In this document: positions 26,750 to 34,721 of the stretch, piece after piece
Layout: every line of letters begins with the position of its first letter
Position numbering within the stretch: the stretch's first letter is position 1
From: an uncultured Ruminococcus sp.
GTDB taxonomy: Bacteria; Bacillota; Clostridia; Oscillospirales; Ruminococcaceae
Direction of reading: 5' to 3'
Assembly: GCA_947345935.1 (NCBI GenBank)
Contig: CAMZZN010000006.1
Span: 1-64,000 of the forward strand
Length of the DNA: 64,000 nt
The notes under the pieces: generated by a model
What the model was told of the DNA's origin: nothing
The model's input: only the letters and a program-made list of their open reading frames with translations
The model's database searches: none
Program-made: the position numbers and the translations under genes

Positions 26750-28681
26750 CTACGACTCATACTCGCAGATGTACCCTGTTTTTCCTTTAAAGATACGGGC
26801 GATCTTTTCATCTTTGAACAGTCCTTCACGCTGGTCGTTCCATGTCCAGCCCTTGTCGTCCACTTTCCACAGCATAAGGTACATTTCCGGAGTTCCGTCC
26901 AGGTCGTCTCTTGACGGTTCTCCCGGATACCACTTCTGATAATCAAAGTTCTCGCCGGTTATCCAATGACCGTATGCCGTGCTGCCTCTTACAGAGGTAT
27001 AACCGCCAATCCATATATAGCTCAGACCTGCCGCCTCTGCCATTTCAGAAGCTTTCTGCATCTCGGCATCGGAAGAAATAGTGATAAGATGACCTCCACG
27101 CTTTATGCATTCGGCATTAGCTTCCGCCCAGTCTACGTCACCTGTAATAAGCTCATACCTTGAATTGTGCGACTGCTGCCTGCGTGCCTCCGTCGGTGTG
27201 AACTGCATCTCACTGATACCGCCGTATGTTTCGTCGGCAACCGCAATGATGATCTTTCTTTCCTTCTTCGGTTCTTCCTTTGAATCGGACATATACTCAA
27301 TACAGTACATATCTTTTTCCTTTTCATAGATCTGGTCAAGTATCTGGTGCATATCGCTGATATTATTGATATTCCAGTATTGACCGCCTGTATTAACTGC
27401 AATCCTATTGTAATCATCGTAGGAGCTGACAGTGCCGATAATAAATATCGGTACTGAAAGTTCATTGGCACGCTTTATTACCTCATCAGCAGTATGCGTA
27501 CTCGCACAGTCATCGCCGTCTGTAAAAGCAATTACACACCTTGCTCCCTGCTGCGCTCCCGAGTTCAGCACAGCCTCCAGCAGCGCATCATAAAGAGCGG
27601 TCTGACCGTAAGCAGACATATTATTAATACCGTTTTTCAGCAGCTGAGGATCATTGGTATGTGTACACATATACATAACATAAGAGTCAAAAGCAATAAG
27701 TTCCGCCTTGTCACCAGACTGATAATCAAGAGCGTCAACAAACTGACTCATAATATTTTGCATCATAGGAAGATCGTAGCCCATGCTTCCTGATTTATCG
27801 GCAACGAGATCAAAGCTTACGCCTTCCCTGCCCTTAAGCTGCTTAACGGACTTTATTTCACGTTCGGCTTCCTTTCCGCCTGAAACCGTTTCCTTTATAC
27901 CGGCTGTCGGCGAACTAAGCATTACAGTTTTTCCCTGATTGTCTTCTGCCGTAAAATACACCTTCACCAGCGGATAATCCGAAACATCTGACGAAACATA
28001 GTTTATATGTAACGGCTGCTTATCGGCTGCAAGCTGTTGAATTCCCGCATAGCCTGCCGGTTTTGCAGTGGTAGGCTGGGTTTTCGGCTGAGATGCCGGC
28101 ACTGCTGTTGTTCCTGTTATAGGCTTGGTTTTCTTTCCGGAAGCAGTAGTTCTTACGGAAGCCCCGGTATCTTCTTCAGGATCTGAGTCGGAAAAACTGT
28201 CCGCTTCCGAACTGCTCGCCGTCGATGATTTATCACCGCTAAAAATAAAATAAAGCAGCACTCCGCAGAGAGCAAGAATTATCACCGTAAGGATTATAAG
28301 TACGGCGACGATTCCCTTACTGCCCTTCTTTTCAGGTTCAGGCGGAATGAACATCCCTTGATTTCCTCCGGGAGGAAAGGGCTGAAATCCCGGATTTACC
28401 GGAGGAGGCTGCTGCGTATGCATTCCTGCGTTCTGTATCTGAGCCCCCCCGTTTATCAGCAGGTGAATATCTCCGCTTGGCTGTTGAAGAGGGTATGCAC
28501 CAACTGCCGTTCCCTGATTTCCGGCATCATTCCGGTATTGCTGTACGTTCAGCGGATTGCCGTTCTGTTGAGATGACTGTGAATTTACTGATTGCTGAAT
28601 GTCTTTTTTCTGCGGCGCACCGCACTTAGTACAAAAAACCGCTTTATCGGGCAGCTGGTTTCCGCATTTAGTGCAAAACAT
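26750..28681 (-). CDS. Zinc-ribbon / transmembrane / VWA / C-type-lectin-like protein
   Basis: 643 aa with four parts. (1) N-terminal cytosolic zinc ribbon, CTKCGNQL...CTKCGAP. (2) A Gln/Asn/Pro-rich linker and a transmembrane helix near residues 124-148 (VAVLIILTVIILALCGVLLYF). (3) An outer VWA domain (about 285-470) with MIDAS DKSGSMGYDLP and FTDGDDCAST. (4) A C-terminal C-type-lectin-like domain (about 503-640): YELITGDVDWAEANAEC, GGHLITISSDAEMQ, YIWIGGYT, WNDQREG and terminal GYICEYES. This is an unusual combination. CTLD and VWA both suggest ligand or matrix binding; the zinc ribbon echoes the proteins of the 9927-15611 locus. It is monocistronic and divergent from the GH30 gene. Confidence 0.8.
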   Translation of the reverse strand: MFCTKCGNQLPDKAVFCTKCGAPQKKDIQQSVNSQSSQQNGNPLNVQQYRNDAGNQGTAVGAYPLQQPSGDIHLLINGGAQIQNAGMHTQQPPPVNPGFQPFPPGGNQGMFIPPEPEKKGSKGIVAVLIILTVIILALCGVLLYFIFSGDKSSTASSSEADSFSDSDPEEDTGASVRTTASGKKTKPITGTTAVPASQPKTQPTTAKPAGYAGIQQLAADKQPLHINYVSSDVSDYPLVKVYFTAEDNQGKTVMLSSPTAGIKETVSGGKEAEREIKSVKQLKGREGVSFDLVADKSGSMGYDLPMMQNIMSQFVDALDYQSGDKAELIAFDSYVMYMCTHTNDPQLLKNGINNMSAYGQTALYDALLEAVLNSGAQQGARCVIAFTDGDDCASTHTADEVIKRANELSVPIFIIGTVSSYDDYNRIAVNTGGQYWNINNISDMHQILDQIYEKEKDMYCIEYMSDSKEEPKKERKIIIAVADETYGGISEMQFTPTEARRQQSHNSRYELITGDVDWAEANAECIKRGGHLITISSDAEMQKASEMAEAAGLSYIWIGGYTSVRGSTAYGHWITGENFDYQKWYPGEPSRDDLDGTPEMYLMLWKVDDKGWTWNDQREGLFKDEKIARIFKGKTGYICEYES

Positions 28682-28747
28682 AGGACAACTCTCCTTCTAT
28701 CGACAAATCTGCCGTTATTCTCCTGTATCAGATATTGCATATAAATT

Positions 28748-28859
28748 AGAACTTGTTCATATAGAAATTGTGTACGGGTTTTCGAACATAATTTTTCAAC
28801 GCAGCAATCGACAAAATTTTCTGAAAAGACATACGTAACTTCTATGTGGACAAGTTTTT
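28748..28859. repeat. MITE-like element, copy 2 (about 112 bp)
   Basis: Terminal inverted repeats AACTTGTTCATATAGAA and TTCTATGTGGACAAGTT match with two mismatches. The interior (TTTTCGAACATAATTTTTC, CGCAGCAATCGACAAAATTTT) matches the element at 5523-5712. It is too short to encode a transposase. Confidence 0.65.
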
Positions 28860-28876
28860 ATATATTATATCATTTT

Positions 28877-28892
28877 TTGACAAATTTGTCAA
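28877..28892. promoter_or_regulatory. Perfect 16-bp palindrome upstream of the GH30 gene, candidate operator
   Basis: TTGACAAATTTGTCAA is fully self-complementary. It lies between the divergent VWA/lectin and GH30 genes, about 115 bp upstream of the GH30 -35 box. A dimeric regulator site is possible; there is no direct evidence. The rest of 28682-29093 is the MITE-like copy and an AT-rich spacer. Confidence 0.4.
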
Positions 28893-29008
28893 TTTATTTT
28901 TAAAGATTTAGTTAATTATCGCTGTAAAAAATCCAGATATGTTTTTGTGAATTCATACAAAACACTGTATTATCATTCATTTTGTCCACTACATCTGCAA
29001 AAAATGGG

Positions 29009-29037
29009 TTGCAACTTATGTACGAATTGTGTATAAT
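29009..29037 (+). promoter_or_regulatory. Promoter of the GH30 gene
   Basis: TTGCAA (29009-29014) and TATAAT (29032-29037) with a 17-bp spacer. Confidence 0.75.
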
Positions 29038-29093
29038 AAATGTATCTTAAAAAACGTGAATAATATATACATATATTTAAGGGAGTGATTTTA

Positions 29094-31994
29094 ATGAGTT
29101 TTAAAAAAATTATGGAAAGGTTTGCCGCCGCATTTACAGCTTCCGCACTGATGGCAACGGCTGTTTACATTGCGCCGGAAAATGTTGTTCCTGAGTCTCT
29201 TGACGTATTGGCAGCTTCCGACTGCGTTGTAGACACAACTAAAGAATACCAGACTATCAGAGGTTTCGGCGGTATGAATCACCCGGAATGGACAGGACAA
29301 GATCTGACAGACGCCCAGAGGAAAAAAGCTTTCGGAAACGGAAATGACGAACTTGGACTTACCATTCTGCGTGTTTTCGTTAATCCTGACAAGAATCAGT
29401 GGAACAAAGCAGTTCCGACAGCAAAATATGCATCTGAAAATGGCGTCACCGTTTTTGCATCCCCTTGGGAGCCTCCATCAAATCTTGCAGAATCAGGAGG
29501 AAGCAACGGAAAACTCCACCTTCCTAAATCAAATTATGGCGCTTACGCCCAGCATCTTAACGATTTCGGCACCTATATGAAAAACAACGGTGTTGATCTT
29601 TACTCTATATCAGTTCAGAACGAACCTGATTTCGCTGAAGACTGGACATATTGGTCAACTGACGAGACCGTTGACTTTATAGCAAACTATGGCGATAAGA
29701 TAACAAGTACGAGGCTTATGTCGCCTGAATCGTTCCAGTATGCCCCTGAAAACGCCTCATGGGTCAAGGACGGCGGAAAAAAATTCTACAGAAAAATAAT
29801 GAACAACAGTAAGGCTATGGCAAACTGTGATTTATTCGGTACTCATATGTACGGTACACAACGAGATTGGATGGACTTCCCGGATCTTGAAAAATCGGGC
29901 AAGGAAATATGGATGACCGAAGTTTACGTTCCGAACAGTGACGCCGATTCTGCTAACCGCTGGCCGGAATCTCTTCAGGTTTCTGAAAATATCCACAACG
30001 CCCTTGTCGTCGGCAATATGAGCGCCTATACATGGTGGTATATCAGAAGAAGCTATGGTCTTATGACCGAAGACGGCAAGATCAGCAAGCGTGGCTACAA
30101 TATGGCACAATACTCTAAGTGGGTGCGTCCCGGCGACAAGCGAATCGAAGTCACAGAACAGCCTGCTGACAACGTTCTCGTTTCCGCATATAAAAACGAT
30201 AATAATCAGCTGACTATCGTTGCTATTAACAAAGGTACCGAAACATATACACAGAGTTTCAGCATAGGCAGCGGAGAAACGATCGTTGATGTTGACCGAT
30301 ACAGAACGTCCGCAAACGAAAATCTTGCGCTTACAGAAAATCTCGACAACAACGGCAGCGGTTTCTTCGCTTCACTTCCCGGAGAGAGCGTTTCAACATT
30401 TGTCGTATCTCTTGAAGGAAGCGGCGTAACTCCGGGCACAGAACCGAACGAATACGGTTGGTGGTATCAGTGCACATTTGAGAACGGCGACGACAACTGG
30501 ACAGCCAGAGGTGGAAGCTCCGTTGCTCAGTCCGGCGAAGATCACTACACAGAGTGGGGCAAGTACTCGCTTAAAGTTACAAACAGAGAAAAAGCATGGC
30601 ATGGAGCTTCACTGTCTCTTAATTCAAACTGTTCCAAACCAGGCGAATCATACAGCTATTCTGCTCATGTTAAACAGAACTCCGGAAAGAACGTCAAGTT
30701 CATGATGAAAATGGAGTACACCGATGGAAACGGCGATACGGCATACAGTGAAGTTGCGACAGTTATCGCTCCATCAGGCGCATGGGCACAGCTGAAAAAC
30801 ACAAGCTATACAATTCCCGCCGACGCATCAAACATAAAAATCTACATCGAAACCGAAGAATCCCTTACAGACTTCTATATTGATGAAGCTATAGGCGCTG
30901 TTGACGGTACGGGCATTGCAGGAGAAGGTCAGCCTGAACTTCCCGTTGATCCTTCTGACATTATAATTGGAGATACTGACGGTGATGGAATGATAACAGC
31001 GTTCGATATCGTTCTTACAAGAAAGGTTCTTCTTGGTAAAATCACTGACAATGATATCATAACAGCGGCAGACGTTGATCGCAGCGGAAAGGTTGAAGCA
31101 AACGACCTTGTTCTGCACCAGCAGTATGTTCTCGGAAATATAAAGGAATTTCCCAATAATGCGCCGCCTGTTCCGAAAATGCGCACTATCTCCGAGTATA
31201 CACCTGTAGTTCAGGCAAAGGTTGCAAATAACGAACCTGACGATTCAAAGCAACAAAAGCCGGGAGTTCAGTATGGTACGGTGCAGTCAAAAAGCTATTA
31301 CTCACAGTTCTGCGGCAGAGAAAAGAAATATAATGTTCTTCTTCCGGCAGGATACACTCCGAATAAAAAATATCCTGTTCTCTACGTAATGCACGGCTAC
31401 TGGGAAAATCAAGACAGAATGATAATCAAAGGCAACGATACAATGCATACTAAAGAGATTATAGGAAATGCAATTGCCGAGGGCGCTGCAAAGGATATGA
31501 TCGTTGTATTCCCATATATCTATTCCAGCCAGACTCAGAACGACTGCTCGGCAATGGACGACGCAAACAATCTCGCATACGATAACTTTGATACAGTGCT
31601 CACCACAGAGCTTATGCCCCTTATCGAAAAAGAATACAGTGTAGCGACAGGCAGAGAAAATACAGCTATAACAGGTTTCTCAATGGGCGGCAGAGAAGCT
31701 CTCAATATCGGCATGAAGCATCCTGACCTCTTTGGTTACGTAGGAGCCATCTGCCCCGCACCCGGTGCGTCAGGAGCATGGAAATTTGCCTCGGAAGAAG
31801 CCGCTCCCTCACTGATCTTCATTACGGCAGGCGGCAATGATACCGTTGTTTACAGTACACCTGAGGGATATCACAATAACTTTACAAATAACAACGTTCC
31901 CCATATCTGGCACTACTACCAGAACGGATACCACGGCGATAACAGTATTCATGCTCATCTTTACAATTTCGTCCGTGCCGTATTCCAGGCTTAA
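29094..31994 (+). CDS. Cellulosomal bifunctional xylanolytic enzyme: GH30 / CBM22-like / dockerin / CE1 esterase
   Basis: 966 aa from the ATG at 29094, which has GGGAGTG upstream; the track start is three codons earlier. Signal peptide about 1-42. GH30 (about 45-445) resembles subfamily 8 glucuronoxylanases, with acid/base Glu177 in QNEPDF and nucleophile Glu276 in WMTEVYV. A CBM22/CBM4-9-like jelly roll follows (about 455-600), then a dockerin (about 620-690; GDTDGDGMITAFD and ADVDRSGKVEAND). The C-terminal CE1 esterase (about 722-966) has nucleophile Ser863 in GFSMGGREA and a His in GYHGDNSIH. It would cut glucuronoxylan and remove acetyl or feruloyl esters. The dockerin is internal rather than terminal. 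Confidence 0.9.
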   Translation: MSFKKIMERFAAAFTASALMATAVYIAPENVVPESLDVLAASDCVVDTTKEYQTIRGFGGMNHPEWTGQDLTDAQRKKAFGNGNDELGLTILRVFVNPDKNQWNKAVPTAKYASENGVTVFASPWEPPSNLAESGGSNGKLHLPKSNYGAYAQHLNDFGTYMKNNGVDLYSISVQNEPDFAEDWTYWSTDETVDFIANYGDKITSTRLMSPESFQYAPENASWVKDGGKKFYRKIMNNSKAMANCDLFGTHMYGTQRDWMDFPDLEKSGKEIWMTEVYVPNSDADSANRWPESLQVSENIHNALVVGNMSAYTWWYIRRSYGLMTEDGKISKRGYNMAQYSKWVRPGDKRIEVTEQPADNVLVSAYKNDNNQLTIVAINKGTETYTQSFSIGSGETIVDVDRYRTSANENLALTENLDNNGSGFFASLPGESVSTFVVSLEGSGVTPGTEPNEYGWWYQCTFENGDDNWTARGGSSVAQSGEDHYTEWGKYSLKVTNREKAWHGASLSLNSNCSKPGESYSYSAHVKQNSGKNVKFMMKMEYTDGNGDTAYSEVATVIAPSGAWAQLKNTSYTIPADASNIKIYIETEESLTDFYIDEAIGAVDGTGIAGEGQPELPVDPSDIIIGDTDGDGMITAFDIVLTRKVLLGKITDNDIITAADVDRSGKVEANDLVLHQQYVLGNIKEFPNNAPPVPKMRTISEYTPVVQAKVANNEPDDSKQQKPGVQYGTVQSKSYYSQFCGREKKYNVLLPAGYTPNKKYPVLYVMHGYWENQDRMIIKGNDTMHTKEIIGNAIAEGAAKDMIVVFPYIYSSQTQNDCSAMDDANNLAYDNFDTVLTTELMPLIEKEYSVATGRENTAITGFSMGGREALNIGMKHPDLFGYVGAICPAPGASGAWKFASEEAAPSLIFITAGGNDTVVYSTPEGYHNNFTNNNVPHIWHYYQNGYHGDNSIHAHLYNFVRAVFQA

Positions 31995-32021
31995 TAAAGA
32001 TTTCTTCTATCATTCCCCCAT

Positions 32022-32052
32022 AGCTGACAGGATCTCTCCTGTCAGCTTTTTT
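32022..32052 (+). terminator. Intrinsic terminator of the GH30/CE1 gene
   Basis: Stem AGCTGACAGGA/TCCTGTCAGCT followed by TTTTT. Confidence 0.85.
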
Positions 32053-32090
32053 AAAAAATACACCCTCTCTGCCGCAGCAAAGAGGGTGTA
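32048..32090 (-). terminator. Intrinsic terminator of the second GH26 gene
   Basis: On the minus strand the stem TACACCCTCT/AGAGGGTGTA is followed by TTTTTTAAAAAA. It sits back to back with the plus-strand terminator. Confidence 0.8.
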
Positions 32091-32140
32091 TCATATTTTA
32101 AGAGGAAATTATGACCTAAAGATCATTTCCATATTGCCAA

Positions 32141-34420
32141 TTATTCCTTAACGAAATCCTTGGGATCAAGTGAAGAAACAAGATGAACAAGATACTTCTG
32201 GATCTGGAGAGCGTCATTGTTTGTAAGCAATGTGCCGTTCTCATAAACGTCAGCATTCTTGATACCCTGAGTTGTGATGTGTGAAGCATCTGTTCCGTTT
32301 TCACCGTAAACATCAGGGTTACCTACAGCCTGCATGATGAGTATGGCGTCGTTAAGAAGAACCTGACCGTCGCAGTCTGCGTCGCCCCATAATATTTCCG
32401 GGAGACCTGTCTCCTTGTCTACATACACACCAAGAAGCTTGATATCATCAACTGGAAATTCCTTTTCCTCAGCATTCTGAGCATACCATTTCTGCCACTG
32501 GAATGTTGTCGTTTCAGATAGTATTTCCTTTGCTGCAGCAAGAATCTTTTCATCCTTGGAGTAATCTGTTTCGTCACCGGTAAGAGTTATATTGTAGATG
32601 TTCTCTGTGGGATTAAATTTCAGCATACCGCTCTTTGTAGTTTCCCACTGCATATTTACCCAGTAATACTTTCCGCCAATTTCAATAGAAGCGCCGAGAC
32701 AACCGTTTGCATATGTAGCTTCATCCGGTAGCTCAATATTCATGTAGATAGTATCGGCAGGTCTGGGAAGCTTGACAATTATATCGCCATTGCCGTTTTT
32801 ATCCAACTTTGCAGGATCTTTGCCATCCGGAACAGGGGCTGTCGTCGTAGTTGTCGTGGTAGTTATCGGCTTGGATTTTGTAGTTGTAGTCTTGGAAGGA
32901 TCGGGAGGCGTAATTTCTTTCTTATAGAGATCAGCCGGAAGCTCGTCAAGAGTGATACAATAATCGCTCTGATACATCTCAATGGTGTTTTCCTTGGTAT
33001 TGTACTTAGGATCAGAAAGGAAGTTATAATCTCCGCCGCCGTCATACCATGTACAGAAATAAAGCCAGCCCGCCTTTTCAGAAGTCAGATTCTCAACGGT
33101 AGAGAAACTGTCGTTTTCAGCCAGGGCAACCATTTTTTTATTGTCATATTTTTCCATAATTCCATAGAACGTAGAGCTTGCAGAAGCGGTATTTCCGGAA
33201 TATTTATCATATGCAATAAGATCGACGTATTCATCTCCGGGATACCAGTCGGCGGATGTCTGGAAGTTATAGCTGTTCCACTCCCATATAAGATTATGAA
33301 TATTATAATCGTTTACAAGAGTATCATATGTTAGTTTCCAGATATCCTTGTAAACTGCCGAGCCTCCGGAAGCCCACCAGAACCAGCCGCCTGTTTCTCC
33401 TCCGTTTCCTTCTGCCTCGTGTAGAGGACGCCAGATAACAGGTACGCCTGCATCCTGAAGCTTCTGTAACTGAGGAGCAATGTTTGCAAGGGATTGAAGA
33501 TAGAATTCACGCTCTACAGTGCCTTCCTTGAGAACATTTTCCGTAACAAAATTGGTCTCATCCGGTTTGTATGTGGCCTGTTCATAGCTCACTTTATCTC
33601 CGACCTTGTAACCTGCCATCTCCTTCGGAACGGTAATATGCCATGAAGCGGTAACGATTCCGTTTTTATTAGCAGCCCAGTCTATCATTCTGTCAACTGT
33701 ACCGTCCTCCGATCCATACAGAATATTAGCGCAATTAAGAAAATCAAAGCCTCTGATAGCCGGATAATGTCCCGTAAGATCGTTGAGATATTCAAATTCA
33801 TATTCAAAGTCATGAGGACCGTAATTATAAATCTCCTGCTGACCTGAGATAATATGCTTGCCGTATACCTGAGAAAGATAATTCATCAGACTTCTTGTTT
33901 CGGCAGTTGCCTTAATATCGCAGGGAGTTACCTGTGAAGCAGAAATCGGCGTAAGTTCTGCCGGCGAAACAGTAAAATAATCAAATGTCGACCAACCCCA
34001 ACTTTTCTCAATGGTGAGTGTATTTTTACCCTTATTGAGCTTGGCGGTCATGATTACCGCATCGAATCCGGTATCGTTTTTCGGGATAATCAAGGAACCC
34101 ATTCCGTTTCCGTTGATAAGAAGATCCTGCTGTTTTGCACCTCCAAGGCCGCCGGCATAAATCGTTATGTCGTACATTCCGTCTGCCTCAGCCTCAAAGT
34201 CGATGTTGATAGTACCGCTTTCGGTCATTTTCAGACACGATCCGCCGCTTGCGTTTGCATTGGATTCAACAGTAATTTCACCAGTAATAACAGCATCTTC
34301 AAACTCATAGTGTATTTCATCAGCTGCAGTTACTACAGACGCCGAAACAAGAGCTGTGTTAAAAACCATTGCAGACGCCAGAAGAGCCGCTCCGGTTTTG
34401 CCGAATATTTTTTTGTGCAT
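32141..34420 (-). CDS. Cellulosomal GH26 beta-mannanase-like enzyme: CBM35 / GH26 / unassigned module / dockerin
   Basis: 759 aa. Signal peptide about 1-32; CBM35-like domain about 35-155 (YEFEDAVITGEITVESN, GMYDITIYAGG); GH26 about 165-530 with WRPLHEAEGN (acid/base) and VALAENDS (nucleophile). A Thr-rich linker (TTTTKSKPITTTTTTT) is followed by about 130 residues (IIVKLPRPADTIYMNIELP, YYWVNMQWETT) that look like a beta-sandwich carbohydrate-binding module not assigned to a family by eye. The protein ends in a dockerin. The first dockerin repeat is nearly identical in DNA to that of the GH26 gene at 19180-21201. It would act on mannan on the cellulosome. Confidence 0.88.
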   Translation of the reverse strand: MHKKIFGKTGAALLASAMVFNTALVSASVVTAADEIHYEFEDAVITGEITVESNANASGGSCLKMTESGTINIDFEAEADGMYDITIYAGGLGGAKQQDLLINGNGMGSLIIPKNDTGFDAVIMTAKLNKGKNTLTIEKSWGWSTFDYFTVSPAELTPISASQVTPCDIKATAETRSLMNYLSQVYGKHIISGQQEIYNYGPHDFEYEFEYLNDLTGHYPAIRGFDFLNCANILYGSEDGTVDRMIDWAANKNGIVTASWHITVPKEMAGYKVGDKVSYEQATYKPDETNFVTENVLKEGTVEREFYLQSLANIAPQLQKLQDAGVPVIWRPLHEAEGNGGETGGWFWWASGGSAVYKDIWKLTYDTLVNDYNIHNLIWEWNSYNFQTSADWYPGDEYVDLIAYDKYSGNTASASSTFYGIMEKYDNKKMVALAENDSFSTVENLTSEKAGWLYFCTWYDGGGDYNFLSDPKYNTKENTIEMYQSDYCITLDELPADLYKKEITPPDPSKTTTTKSKPITTTTTTTTAPVPDGKDPAKLDKNGNGDIIVKLPRPADTIYMNIELPDEATYANGCLGASIEIGGKYYWVNMQWETTKSGMLKFNPTENIYNITLTGDETDYSKDEKILAAAKEILSETTTFQWQKWYAQNAEEKEFPVDDIKLLGVYVDKETGLPEILWGDADCDGQVLLNDAILIMQAVGNPDVYGENGTDASHITTQGIKNADVYENGTLLTNNDALQIQKYLVHLVSSLDPKDFVKE

Positions 34421-34530
34421 TGTATTTCCCTCCAGATTTTTTGTGCAGTGATGCAGACCTTCCGATCAAGAACTCTGTCTTCGATTTCTGACAGCCGAAT
34501 CTGTTTACCGGAACACTGCCGTATATTTTT

Positions 34531-34559
34531 ATTATAATAAGTGTACAAATCAAAGTCAA
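34531..34559 (-). promoter_or_regulatory. Promoter of the second GH26 gene
   Basis: On the minus strand TTGACT (34554-34559) and TATAAT (34531-34536) with a 17-bp spacer. The leader to the start codon is about 105 bp. Apart from the murD terminator, the rest of 34421-34721 shows nothing recognisable. Confidence 0.8.
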
Positions 34560-34653
34560 GAATTTTTAAAGATTTTCCAAAACATTTGGTACATTCATAC
34601 AAATCAGAATCACAATTTTTGGGCACAATCGCAATTTTCGGTCACATAAAACA

Positions 34654-34705
34654 AACCAATAATGCATTTCTGAAAGGAATTACCTCCAAAAATACATTAT
34701 TGGTT
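34654..34705 (-). terminator. Long-loop hairpin downstream of murD, probable terminator
   Basis: The perfect 11-bp inverted repeat AACCAATAATG/CATTATTGGTT is separated by 30 bases. On the minus strand it is followed by TGTTTTATG. Confidence 0.6.
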
Positions 34706-34721
34706 CAACATTGAGATAATA

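Noticed and set aside
19180-34420. Whole cellulosome gene cluster with scaffoldin
   Set aside because: Dockerin enzymes are present, but no cohesin-containing or sortase gene was found in the window.
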